Part shown: one piece after another, positions 1-7,616 of the stretch
Layout: the number at the start of each line of letters is the position of its first letter
Position numbering within the stretch: position 1 is the stretch's first letter
Assembly (NCBI GenBank): GCA_963725395.1
Contig: CAVRYH010000003.1
Span: 124,001-188,000 of the forward strand
Length of the DNA stretch: 64,000 bases
Direction of reading: 5' to 3'
DNA from: Bog-756 sp963725395
GTDB taxonomy: Bacteria > Actinomycetota > Acidimicrobiia > Acidimicrobiales > RAAP-2
Made by a program: the position numbers and the translations under genes
The notes under the pieces: model-generated
What the model was told of the DNA's origin: nothing
The model's database searches: none
The model's input: only the letters and a program-made list of their open reading frames with translations

Positions 1-143
1 GCGTCCTCGAGGGCCAGCATCACGTTCACGCTGGCGTGGGACGTCATCCCCGACGCGAACAGATCGGTTGTGTCGTCGATCGAACTCACGTCCACCGCCA
101 GCCGGCCGTGCTCGGCAAGAACCGACCGGATCGTTTCGTCCAT
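1..143 (-). CDS. Acyl carrier protein, N-terminal part (3' end outside window)
   Basis: This is the first 47 codons of an acyl carrier protein, cut off by the left window edge. It reads MDETIRSVLAEHGRLAVDVS and continues to a LFASGMTSHASVNVMLALED segment. The GMTS serine sits where ACPs carry the 4'-phosphopantetheine arm, and ASVNVMLALED is typical ACP helix II. The ATG lies 2 bases after the stop of the holo-ACP synthase gene, with AGGAGA just upstream inside that gene. Coupled translation with the enzyme that would activate it is therefore likely. It may carry an acyl group for lipid or glycan acylation near this polysaccharide locus (inference). The start is clear; the full length cannot be seen. 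Confidence 0.8.
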   Translation of the reverse strand, partial: MDETIRSVLAEHGRLAVDVSSIDDTTDLFASGMTSHASVNVMLALED

Positions 144-145
144 CG

Positions 146-652
146 TCACTCTTCTCCTGTCATGCTCGGAGGGGAGTTCTGCGCCCCTGTACGTTGGTCA
201 CCACGGGAACCGCCTGGTTCACAGGCGGCGACCACTACCGCGGCTGCCATCGTCCCCTCGTGTGTCATGCTCACCGCCAACTGGACGATGCCTCCCTCGT
301 CGGCCAAGGCAGCAGCCAGACCGGACAAGCGAAGCTCGCACCAGCCACCGGTGAGCCGGTGAACCTCAATACTACGCCAATCGGGTCGGACACCTCCCGG
401 GCGGAGCACTTTGATGGTCGCCTCCTTGGCGGCGAACCGGGCGGCCAGCGACTCGGCGGAGTAGCCGAGGACCGTCCCCGAAGGAGGGCTGCCGCCCGCG
501 GCACCGGTCGAGCGACCCACCTCGGTCCGACAACAGGCGATCTCGTGGGGCGTGAAGACCCGGTGCACGTAGCGGTCGCCGAACTGCTCGATGGAGCGGG
601 CCACCTCCTCCACGTCGGCCAGGTCGACGCCCACCCGGACCGTGGGGTCCAT
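146..652 (-). CDS. acpS: Holo-[acyl-carrier-protein] synthase (AcpS type)
   Basis: This 168-residue protein belongs to the AcpS family, which transfers phosphopantetheine from CoA to an ACP serine. It shows the N-terminal VGVDLADVEEV motif, whose Asp binds Mg2+, then RVFTPHEIACC, and FAAKEATIKVL, the family's second signature with the catalytic Glu and Lys. The start used is ATG at 652, which puts the GVD motif at the expected distance. An in-frame GTG at 793 overlaps the stop of the preceding glycosyltransferase (GTGA) and would add 47 residues, so a longer coupled product is possible. A long loop after CCRTEVG makes it larger than the usual 120-130 residues. It precedes the ACP gene by 2 bases. 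Confidence 0.88.
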   Translation of the reverse strand: MDPTVRVGVDLADVEEVARSIEQFGDRYVHRVFTPHEIACCRTEVGRSTGAAGGSPPSGTVLGYSAESLAARFAAKEATIKVLRPGGVRPDWRSIEVHRLTGGWCELRLSGLAAALADEGGIVQLAVSMTHEGTMAAAVVVAACEPGGSRGDQRTGAQNSPPSMTGEE

Positions 653-789
653 GAGTGGTGGTGACGCGCCCGATCGGCCGAGGGCGTGTGCCAGCTCATC
701 GGTGGCCCTGCGGCCGGCATCGTCCCACGACCGTGGGCCGTCTGCATCCGGCCGTCGCGGCTCACGCACCTCAGTGCGCCGGGCCGCGC

Positions 790-2052
790 TCACGCCACCG
801 CCCTCCCGGGGCTGTTCCCGCTCCGCCCCGACGGCGGGGCGGTGGCGCCGAGCGGCGCAGCGCCGGCCACCGACCGGTACACCTGTCGGTACTGCTCGGC
901 GATGGCGGGCCAACCGAAGGACCGCACCTGTTGGGCTCCGGCCAGTCCGATGGCCTTGCGGCGGCCGGGGTCGTTGAGCAGATCGTCGAGGGTCCTGGCG
1001 AACGCCGGGGTGTCGAACGGGTCCACCAGGACACCTGTCCGGCCGTCGTCGATGAACTCGGGGGCCCCACCGCGGGTGGTCGCCACCACCGTCACCCCGG
1101 CCCGCCACCCCTCCAGTGCGACGATGCCGAAAGGCTCGAGCCGACTGGGCATGACGAACAGTGTCGCACCGGCCATGGCCGAGGCCACGTCCTCGCGCGA
1201 CAGCCGGCCCACGAAGTGCACCCGGCTGCTCACGCCGAGTCGTGCCGCAAGTTGTTCGAGATCGTCGAGCGCGGCGCCGGTCCCGGCGATGACCAGGTCG
1301 GCCCGGCGTCGCTCCTCGGCGACGGCCGCGTAGGCCGAGAGGAGGAGATCGAATCCTTTCTTGGGCACGACGCGGCCCAGTGCGAGGATGTAGGGGCGCG
1401 CCGGGTCCTCCGCCACCGGGACGAAAGGTGACCGGTCGGGTGCGACGGTGCCCGCGCCCGGGTCGGCGGCGGTCCGCGGGGCGAGCTCCACCCCGTTGGG
1501 GATGACGAGGCCTCGGCCGGACTCCAGCCCGAAGCGATCCTCGGCGTCGGCCAACGTGAACCGCGAGCAGGCACTCACTGCCGCCGCCCGCTTCAGCCCG
1601 GATCTCAGCGCCGTCCTCAACACCCTGGACTCCTCGAAGATGTCGGTGTCGTCCATCATGGTCTCACCCTGCAGGGTGATCACCAGCGGGACACCGGTCA
1701 TCCGGGAGAGCAGGGTGGCATAGGCACCATTGGGTCCGAAGCACTGGACGTGCAGCACATCAGGCCGGAAGGCGTGCACGGCACTACGAAGGGCGACCAA
1801 GGTACGAGGACCACCGGTGGCCGATCGGAGGAGGGAGGGGACGTTGGTCGCCGGCAGGGGCATCGGGACGCGCCGGACGACCAGCCCGTCACGCACCTCT
1901 ACCGTCTCGGCGGCCGAATCGTCTCCGTGACAGGTCCACACCTCCACCTCGTCGCCGGCGTCCGTCAGGGCGAGGGCGAGGTGGCGGGTCAACTCCTCCA
2001 CCCCGCCCAGTGCCGGAGGATAGGAGCTCGGGAGGAGGGCCACGCGGGTCAC
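790..2052 (-). CDS. Glycosyltransferase family 4 protein
   Basis: This 420-residue GT-B enzyme likely adds a sugar to a lipid-linked glycan at the inner face of the membrane. The N-terminal acceptor domain begins with SSYPPALGGVEELTRHLA, the GT4 glycine-rich loop. The C-terminal donor domain has ALGRVVPKKGFDLLLSAYA, then VMPSRLEPFGIVALEG with the E-x7-E motif (EPFGIVALE) that binds the nucleotide-sugar phosphate. The length is normal. It is leftmost of the glycosyltransferases and is followed by acpS and acp, which suggests an acylated product (inference). The donor sugar cannot be read from sequence. Confidence 0.85.
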   Translation of the reverse strand: MTRVALLPSSYPPALGGVEELTRHLALALTDAGDEVEVWTCHGDDSAAETVEVRDGLVVRRVPMPLPATNVPSLLRSATGGPRTLVALRSAVHAFRPDVLHVQCFGPNGAYATLLSRMTGVPLVITLQGETMMDDTDIFEESRVLRTALRSGLKRAAAVSACSRFTLADAEDRFGLESGRGLVIPNGVELAPRTAADPGAGTVAPDRSPFVPVAEDPARPYILALGRVVPKKGFDLLLSAYAAVAEERRRADLVIAGTGAALDDLEQLAARLGVSSRVHFVGRLSREDVASAMAGATLFVMPSRLEPFGIVALEGWRAGVTVVATTRGGAPEFIDDGRTGVLVDPFDTPAFARTLDDLLNDPGRRKAIGLAGAQQVRSFGWPAIAEQYRQVYRSVAGAAPLGATAPPSGRSGNSPGRAVA

Positions 2053-2153
2053 GACCGTCGACCTCCCTCGCCGCCGTGTGGGACCGCAAGGTCAGGGGTG
2101 GTCACCGCCAGGTCGGATGACACGGGATCGACGGTTCGGGGCATTGGATCGGA

Positions 2154-3236
2154 TCAGGATATGGCCGGGTTCAGCCACGGCTCCACCGCAGCCAGCACGG
2201 CTCCCGAGGGTTCGGGCGCCACTGTGCTCCAGTTGCCGACACCGGGCGACCAGTAGTCGGAGAAGGCGGCGGCGTACCAGCCCGACAGGAAGCCCTGCTC
2301 CGCGCAGTCGCAGTCGGGCGCCCAGCTGGCCGGGTGGATGCCCAGGATGTTCTCGATCTGGGCTTCACCGCCCTGCGGCTCGACGGCGGCGGCATCGACC
2401 TCGTGACCGATCTCGAAGGCGGTGATGCCGGCGAGCGTCTGGACTGTCTCACCGGCGTACACGTACAGGTCCGAGGTGCCTCCCGGCTGGCCCCACGTGA
2501 AGGTGGTGTTGCCGTAGAAGCCCGGTGACGGCGCGTCGGCGATGGGGAAGAACTGGATCGAGTAGCCCGGTATGCGCTGCCACGGGTAGCGGACGAGCGT
2601 AAGCGCCTCGGCACCGAGCTGCGCGGGCGTCGGTGCGGCGGCCGGAGCCACCGCCGGGGCGGCGGCGGGGGCGGCCACCGGTGCGGGCGGCACCGTCGTC
2701 GTCGGCGTCGGGAGCGTGGTGGTGGGAGCCGCGGCGGCGGGGGTGGCGGCGGCCGGTGCCCGGTCCGTCACCGTCCTCGAGGCCGTCGCCGACTCGCCGA
2801 CGCGGCCAGTGCGTTGACTCCGGTCCGTCGGCGCTGTCCGGGTGTCCGCGCCGGCGAACAGGACCGAGGTGGCGACCAGCACACCCACCGAGGCGACGGC
2901 CAGGGCGATCACGATCTCCAGCCGCAGGAGTGACCGGCGCTGGGGGAAGGTTGTCCGCAGGAGCCGGGCGACCAGGCCGGGGGCCCGTCGATCGGACCCC
3001 ACGTAGTCCTCGGACACGACCAGGTTGGGAGCGTGGAGGTCGGCCACCAGTGCGGGGTCGAGGGGCGCATCCAGGTCGACGCCGGCGGGCACCGCCTCGA
3101 CGCCCCCGCCGATTCGGGTGGTGCGCACCCCTCCGTCTCCGGTGCGCACCCCCGGACTCACGTCGCGTGTCCGGACCGACGCTGGACCGGTGCCCGGAGC
3201 CGGGGCGGCCGGGGCCTCCGTCAGCGATGTGTCCAT
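2154..3236 (-). CDS. Single-pass membrane protein with degenerate zinc-protease-like domain
   Basis: This 360-residue protein has a cytoplasmic N-terminal region, one transmembrane helix at about residues 107-128, a Pro/Thr/Ala-rich linker at about 150-205, and an extracellular C-terminal domain. That domain has the layout of an actinobacterial secreted metalloprotease family I recall: a hydrophobic strand, a Y-V-Y segment, a zinc motif, then W-x-P-x-C-x-C and S-G-x-x-A. The zinc motif reads F274-E-I-G-H-E-V-D, so the first His of HExxH is Phe. It is probably a catalytically dead binding domain or a diverged enzyme. It sits between two glycosyltransferase genes. The function is unknown. Confidence 0.7.
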   Translation of the reverse strand: MDTSLTEAPAAPAPGTGPASVRTRDVSPGVRTGDGGVRTTRIGGGVEAVPAGVDLDAPLDPALVADLHAPNLVVSEDYVGSDRRAPGLVARLLRTTFPQRRSLLRLEIVIALAVASVGVLVATSVLFAGADTRTAPTDRSQRTGRVGESATASRTVTDRAPAAATPAAAAPTTTLPTPTTTVPPAPVAAPAAAPAVAPAAAPTPAQLGAEALTLVRYPWQRIPGYSIQFFPIADAPSPGFYGNTTFTWGQPGGTSDLYVYAGETVQTLAGITAFEIGHEVDAAAVEPQGGEAQIENILGIHPASWAPDCDCAEQGFLSGWYAAAFSDYWSPGVGNWSTVAPEPSGAVLAAVEPWLNPAIS

Positions 3237-3510
3237 TCCAGAAGAATCGGCAGAATCCCGTCTCAGCTGAAGCCTGGGGACCCGCCTCGCCCTCCCAGGC
3301 GTCAGTTCGCACCCTCCGTGGTCAGGTCCCTCTCACTGGCTGTGGGAGCCGCGCTCCGACTGAATTTCTCGGCGGCCCCGATGGGGTGGCAAGGGGACCT
3401 CCGCCAGACCGCAGAATCGACCCGAGACCGAACAGGCGCACCGCCTGCGCCCCTCGTTTCGGCAGCTCGGGCCGCCAGCTGAAGTGGATTCTCCCGTGCC
3501 CCTCCCCGGG

Positions 3511-4563
3511 TCACACGGCCAGGCCGAGCGCGCGATACACGGCTGCCGTCTCCTCGGCGGTCCGCCGCCACGTCAGGGACTGCACCCGACGGGCACCCCG
3601 GACGGCCAGCTCGGCCCGTCGGGGCGCATCGTTGACCAGGTGGCGCAACGTCGCCGTCAGGCCCTCGACGTCGCCGGGCTCGAAGAGCTCGACCCCGTCG
3701 CCGGCCAGCTCGGTGACCGCCGGGACGGGCGTGCTCAGGACGGCCGCCCCGCAGGCCATCGCCTCGAGGGGCGGCAACCCGAACCCCTCGTAGCGGGACG
3801 CGTACCCGACCAGGGTGGCCGCGCCGTACAGACCGGGGAGGTCCTCCACCGGCACATGGCCGATCTCGGTTGCCCCGGGCGGAGGTCGGTGGCCCCAGAG
3901 GCTGTGCCCGGTCAGCACCAGCGGGATCGGGATCGAGCGGCACGCTTCGGCCAACGTCGGGATGTCCTTGCGGGGTTCGATGTTCCCGACGTGCAGCACG
4001 AACCGGTCGGGCAGCCCGTAACGGGTGCGGACCTCGGCCACTGTCGTCTCCGAGGCGGGGGCCATCCCCGTGCCCGGCGCCAGATGCACGACGGTCGCCT
4101 CGCGGCCGAACAGCGTCCGGACCCGCTCGGCGGTGAAGGCGGAATTGGCGACGATGGCACCCGCCCGCCGGAGAGCGTGGCCGACGAGTATCCGTTCGCC
4201 GGCCACCCGGTGGCGCGGGAACGTGCCGGGAACGTCGAACACGGCCAGATCGTGCACGGTGGAGACCGACGGGCCGGAGTGCCGGAACGGCAGGTCGACG
4301 TCGAGGCCATGGACCAGCTCGTACCGCCCGAACCCGAGGGCGCCGGTCACGGCGCGCCCGATCCCACCCGACTCGCGCTTGAGCAGTGGGGTCACCCCTT
4401 CGGAGAGACAGGCGAGACCGGCGGGACGCACGGCTGCGGCCAGCGGCACGTCCACCGCGTCGACCATGGCGCCGAGGAGTTCGCGGATGTAGGTGCTGAC
4501 CCCGCCGCCACGGGCATCGAGCGGCAGCGCGTTGTAGACGATCCCTCCGGCTGGCCCCGTCAC
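3511..4563 (-). CDS. Glycosyltransferase family 4 protein
   Basis: This 350-residue GT4 enzyme resembles mannosyltransferases of O-antigen pathways. GGGVSTYIRELL is the N-terminal glycine loop. FVLHVGNIEPRKDIPTLAEA is the donor-domain entry motif, and SRYEGFGLPPLEAMACG carries the E-x7-E motif. The start is GTG at 4563, 7 bases after the stop of the polymerase gene, so the two are almost certainly cotranscribed. A GGGAGG stretch abuts the start more closely than normal, so the true start could lie slightly downstream. Donor and acceptor are unknown. Confidence 0.85.
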   Translation of the reverse strand: MTGPAGGIVYNALPLDARGGGVSTYIRELLGAMVDAVDVPLAAAVRPAGLACLSEGVTPLLKRESGGIGRAVTGALGFGRYELVHGLDVDLPFRHSGPSVSTVHDLAVFDVPGTFPRHRVAGERILVGHALRRAGAIVANSAFTAERVRTLFGREATVVHLAPGTGMAPASETTVAEVRTRYGLPDRFVLHVGNIEPRKDIPTLAEACRSIPIPLVLTGHSLWGHRPPPGATEIGHVPVEDLPGLYGAATLVGYASRYEGFGLPPLEAMACGAAVLSTPVPAVTELAGDGVELFEPGDVEGLTATLRHLVNDAPRRAELAVRGARRVQSLTWRRTAEETAAVYRALGLAV

Positions 4564-4570
4564 CTCCCGC

Positions 4571-6031
4571 TCATGGGGTCGCCCCGCCAGCTTCCGGCCA
4601 GGGTGACGGACCCCATCGGCCCGCCCCTTCGGGCTGCAGTCGACCCCAACCCCCGGATCTCCGATGCTCGGGGTCCGTCCCGGCAGGGCCCGGTGACGAG
4701 AGGACCCGGGACCCGGGCGGGCCGGGCAGCCCGCCGCCGGTCACCCGATGCAGGTCGGCGATGCCGAGGGAGATCCCGGCGAGAATGATGGGCCCGATGT
4801 TCGAGGCACCGATCCAGAAGATGTCGAAGAGCCCGTCCACGTAGTGCCCACCCAGCACGACCAGGCCGAGGGTGCCGTACACGTAGGGCAGCCGGATCAT
4901 GGTCCGCATGGTCACGAACACCATGAAGAGGAAGGCCAAGGAGCCGACGATCCCCGTGGAGGCGAGATTGTCGACCACGACGTTGGGTGGGGCCGTCACA
5001 CTGATGAACTGCGGCAGGTTGTAGAACCGCATCCCTTCGCCCAACAGGGGGCTGAGCCGGAAGACGTGCATCGCCGCGCCGAGCTGGTCGACGCGGACCG
5101 CGACCGAATTGAATCGTGGGTTGTTCCGGGCAGCGATGCTGAAGCTGAAGTAGAGCGCCACCATCACGGGGAGAGCGGCCAGCATCATGAGTCTGGACCG
5201 CCGACGCAGCTCGGGGTTGATCAAGACGGAGACGGCGACCGCCAGTATCAACAGGATGATCGACTGGCGCGACTGCGATGCGAGCAGTCCGCCGAGGCAC
5301 AGGTACTTGTTGATCCGGGCCTCGGTCCGCCCGATTCCCGTCCAGGGCGGGTTGATCTGGGCCACGAACACGGCGATCCACATGATGGCCCCGATGCCGT
5401 TCTTCTGATAGACGCCCCACTGGGCCGGCTGGAAGTGGAGAGCCACCGCGTGCTCCATCGTGATCAGCGCCAGGATCGACGAGCCGGCCAGGAAGAGCCG
5501 CAGCGCCTGCCGGGTCCGCCCGTTGGTGGCGATGACCCATCCGACCAGCGCGCTCCCTCCGAGGTACGACCAACGGTGGAACCATTCGATGATGTTGTCC
5601 CTGAATGGGTGGGCCACCACCACCAGGATCAGCACGGCCTGGAACCAGACGATCCCCATCAGGAACTGACGGAGGTAGACCGCCTCCTTCCAGCGGATGT
5701 GGAAGAGCGCCATCACCGCACCGACGAAGACCAGGAGATCGGCGGCGCTCAGGTTGGTGCTGCTGCCACCGACCCTCTGGATGAGGAGGGACCCGGGGAG
5801 GGCCAGCACCACCAACAAGAGAGGGTCGGCCACGAAGATCCCGAACGCCAGGACCAGGCCGCCGAGGACCAGGCCGATCGTCGCATGGCCGGCGGTGGCG
5901 AACCCGATTACCGCCGCCACGACCACGACCGTGCACCACGTGCCGGCACCGGCAGCCAGACGGCCCGCCAGATACCGGGTCGACCTTCCGTCGTCTTCCC
6001 GAGTCGTGAACGCCAGGCTGATACGGCTCAT
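4571..6031 (-). CDS. O-antigen polymerase/ligase-like membrane protein
   Basis: This 486-residue, strongly hydrophobic protein has about ten predicted membrane helices and a long extracytoplasmic loop at the centre. The loop includes ARNNPRFNSVAVRVDQLGAA and LLGEGMRFYNLP, matching the general layout of the Wzy/WaaL O-antigen polymerase-ligase superfamily (polytopic, one large periplasmic loop, LGxG-type motif). The start is ATG at 6031, preceded by GAGAGTGCG; the upstream open frame is not protein-like. The last 60 residues are low-complexity Gly/Pro. It is first in the leftward glycan operon and probably polymerises or transfers the repeat unit. Assignment as polymerase rather than ligase is not possible. 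Confidence 0.72.
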   Translation of the reverse strand: MSRISLAFTTREDDGRSTRYLAGRLAAGAGTWCTVVVVAAVIGFATAGHATIGLVLGGLVLAFGIFVADPLLLVVLALPGSLLIQRVGGSSTNLSAADLLVFVGAVMALFHIRWKEAVYLRQFLMGIVWFQAVLILVVVAHPFRDNIIEWFHRWSYLGGSALVGWVIATNGRTRQALRLFLAGSSILALITMEHAVALHFQPAQWGVYQKNGIGAIMWIAVFVAQINPPWTGIGRTEARINKYLCLGGLLASQSRQSIILLILAVAVSVLINPELRRRSRLMMLAALPVMVALYFSFSIAARNNPRFNSVAVRVDQLGAAMHVFRLSPLLGEGMRFYNLPQFISVTAPPNVVVDNLASTGIVGSLAFLFMVFVTMRTMIRLPYVYGTLGLVVLGGHYVDGLFDIFWIGASNIGPIILAGISLGIADLHRVTGGGLPGPPGSRVLSSPGPAGTDPEHRRSGGWGRLQPEGAGRWGPSPWPEAGGATP

Positions 6032-6100
6032 GGTGGGGACGCACTCTCGCTCATCGGCCTCGGCACTCCGGCTCCTGCGTCCGTAAATTGTACCGCCCAA

Positions 6101-6115
6101 CGTGCGCGGCGCACG
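6101..6115. promoter_or_regulatory. Perfect palindrome in divergent glycan promoter region
   Basis: CGTGCGC-G-GCGCACG has two perfect 7-base arms around one base. It lies in the 224-base gap between the leftward polymerase operon (start 6031) and the rightward glycosyltransferase operon (start 6256). The flanks contain the only A/T-rich patches of the gap (GTAAATTGTAC, CAATTGAATC). It could be an operator serving both operons. No matching regulator gene is in the window. Confidence 0.35.
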
Positions 6116-6255
6116 GGTACTCGGCAATTGAATCTCAAGGTCGGCCCGAACGGTGACGACGCTAGGGCACGGCCTCAACACCCCGTCGAAGGTCCGTCGG
6201 ACGCCTGCCCGGCGACCCGTGGACGGACCGCGGGTCCACGCTTCGAGGAACGGAA

Positions 6256-7443
6256 ATGGCAACGCAGAGTCACGGCAACATCACCGAGACGACCACCGGA
6301 CGGGAGGCGGGGACCGCGTCGCTCGTCGTCCTGTCGCTCGAACCGTGGGGCGACGTCCGACGCAGGATGCGGATTCTGGTCGACGAGATCGTGGATCTCG
6401 AACCGACGCTGCGCGTGCTGTACGTGACCCCGGCCACCGATATCCCGCACCGTCTGCGCCGCTGCGACCTGACCGGCATCGCCGGGCCCCGGCTCGAGCG
6501 TGTCCACCCCCGCATCCATGTCCTGAGGCCGAGGAAGTGGCTGCCCCGTGTGCTCGGCGGGTTCGCCGACCGCTCGTTGGAGCGCCAGGTGCTCGACGCC
6601 ATCGGGGAGATCGGGCTCGAGCGTCCCTTGCTGTGGGTGAACGATGCGGGCTTCGCTCAGTTCGCCGTCCGGACCGGTTGGCCGCTCTTGTACGACATCA
6701 CCGACGATTGGCAACTGGCCTCGCTCGCCCCCCGCCACTTGCACCGTCTGGTGGCCGACGAGGAACTCCTCCTCGACCGCGCCGGGGCGGTGGTGGTGTG
6801 CTCACCCGCGCTGGCCCGGACACGGGGACGGAACCGCCCGGTCGAACTCATCCCCAACGCCGTGGACGTCGAGCTGTTCCGCACTCAGCGTCCGCGTCCG
6901 ACGGACCTCCCGCGCTCACCGGTGGCCGTGTACGTGGGGACGCTGCACACCGAGCGGGTCGACGTGGGCCTCGTGGCCGAGTTGGCGACGGCGCTACCCG
7001 ACGTGCAGATCGCACTCGTCGGGCCCGACTGCCTCCCCACCGAGGTGTCCGCCTCGCTGACCGCGATCGCCAACATCCACGTCCTCGGGCCACGCCCCTA
7101 CGGTCAGGTCCCGGCCTACTTCCAGCACGCCGACGTGGTCATCATCCCCCACCAGCTGAATCCGTTCACCGAGAGCCTCGACCCCATCAAGGCCTACGAG
7201 TGCCTGGCTGTCGGTCGACCGACCGTGGCCACCCCGGTCGCCGGATTCCGGGAGCTCGGCCCCCCGGTTGTTGTGGCCGGGCGGGCGGAGTTCGTCGAGG
7301 CCGTCAGGTCAGCGATCGCCACCGCCCCGCCGGCCGGAGCGGTGGTGACCCCGGCCGACGGGCGCGTTCCCACATGGCACGAGCGGGCGGAGACCATGGA
7401 CTCGCTCATGGCCGAGCTCCGGGACCGGGCGGTGCCCCGATGA
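6256..7443 (+). CDS. Glycosyltransferase (GT4-like, TuaH-type)
   Basis: This 395-residue GT-B enzyme lacks the usual glycine loop. It has WVNDAGFAQFAV and LLYDITDDWQLA in the first domain, LIPNAVDVELF at the linker, and VAVYVGTLHTERVDVGLVAE opening the donor domain. FQHADVVIIPHQLNPFTES and KAYECLAVGRPTVATPVAGF form the donor-binding end. This pattern matches glycosyltransferases of teichuronic-acid or EPS clusters (TuaH type, from memory). It opens the rightward glycan operon. Its stop overlaps the next ATG (ATGA at 7440-7443). Confidence 0.8.
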   Translation: MATQSHGNITETTTGREAGTASLVVLSLEPWGDVRRRMRILVDEIVDLEPTLRVLYVTPATDIPHRLRRCDLTGIAGPRLERVHPRIHVLRPRKWLPRVLGGFADRSLERQVLDAIGEIGLERPLLWVNDAGFAQFAVRTGWPLLYDITDDWQLASLAPRHLHRLVADEELLLDRAGAVVVCSPALARTRGRNRPVELIPNAVDVELFRTQRPRPTDLPRSPVAVYVGTLHTERVDVGLVAELATALPDVQIALVGPDCLPTEVSASLTAIANIHVLGPRPYGQVPAYFQHADVVIIPHQLNPFTESLDPIKAYECLAVGRPTVATPVAGFRELGPPVVVAGRAEFVEAVRSAIATAPPAGAVVTPADGRVPTWHERAETMDSLMAELRDRAVPR

Positions 7444-7616
7444 TCGCCCCCGACCGGCCCACCGCGGATCTCACCACCTCGGATCGGACCGCGCCGGGCA
7501 ACGGCGCGCACGCCTCGGTGGACGTCGGTGCGCCACGGAGGGTACCGCCCATTCTGGTCGGGACGCCCTATCCTCGTTTGCACCGCATGTCCCCGCTGAA
7601 AGTGAGCATCCACTGA
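7440..7616 (+). CDS. Short linking ORF between glycosyltransferase and Wzz/kinase gene
   Basis: This 58-codon frame starts at an ATGA overlap with the glycosyltransferase stop and ends at a TGA overlapping the apparent CTG start of the co-polymerase (CTGA at 7613-7616). The product is Pro/Arg/Thr-rich with no recognised domain. It may be a real small protein, a translational-coupling leader, or the true N-terminus of the next protein joined by a frameshift. The exact start-stop overlaps at both ends are the only support. Confidence 0.35.
   Translation: MIAPDRPTADLTTSDRTAPGNGAHASVDVGAPRRVPPILVGTPYPRLHRMSPLKVSIH

Noticed and set aside
3272..3300. GCCTGGG/CCCAGGC hairpin upstream of the protease-like gene as a riboswitch
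   Set aside because: Only a 7-base stem with a 15-base loop; no known riboswitch signature could be matched.
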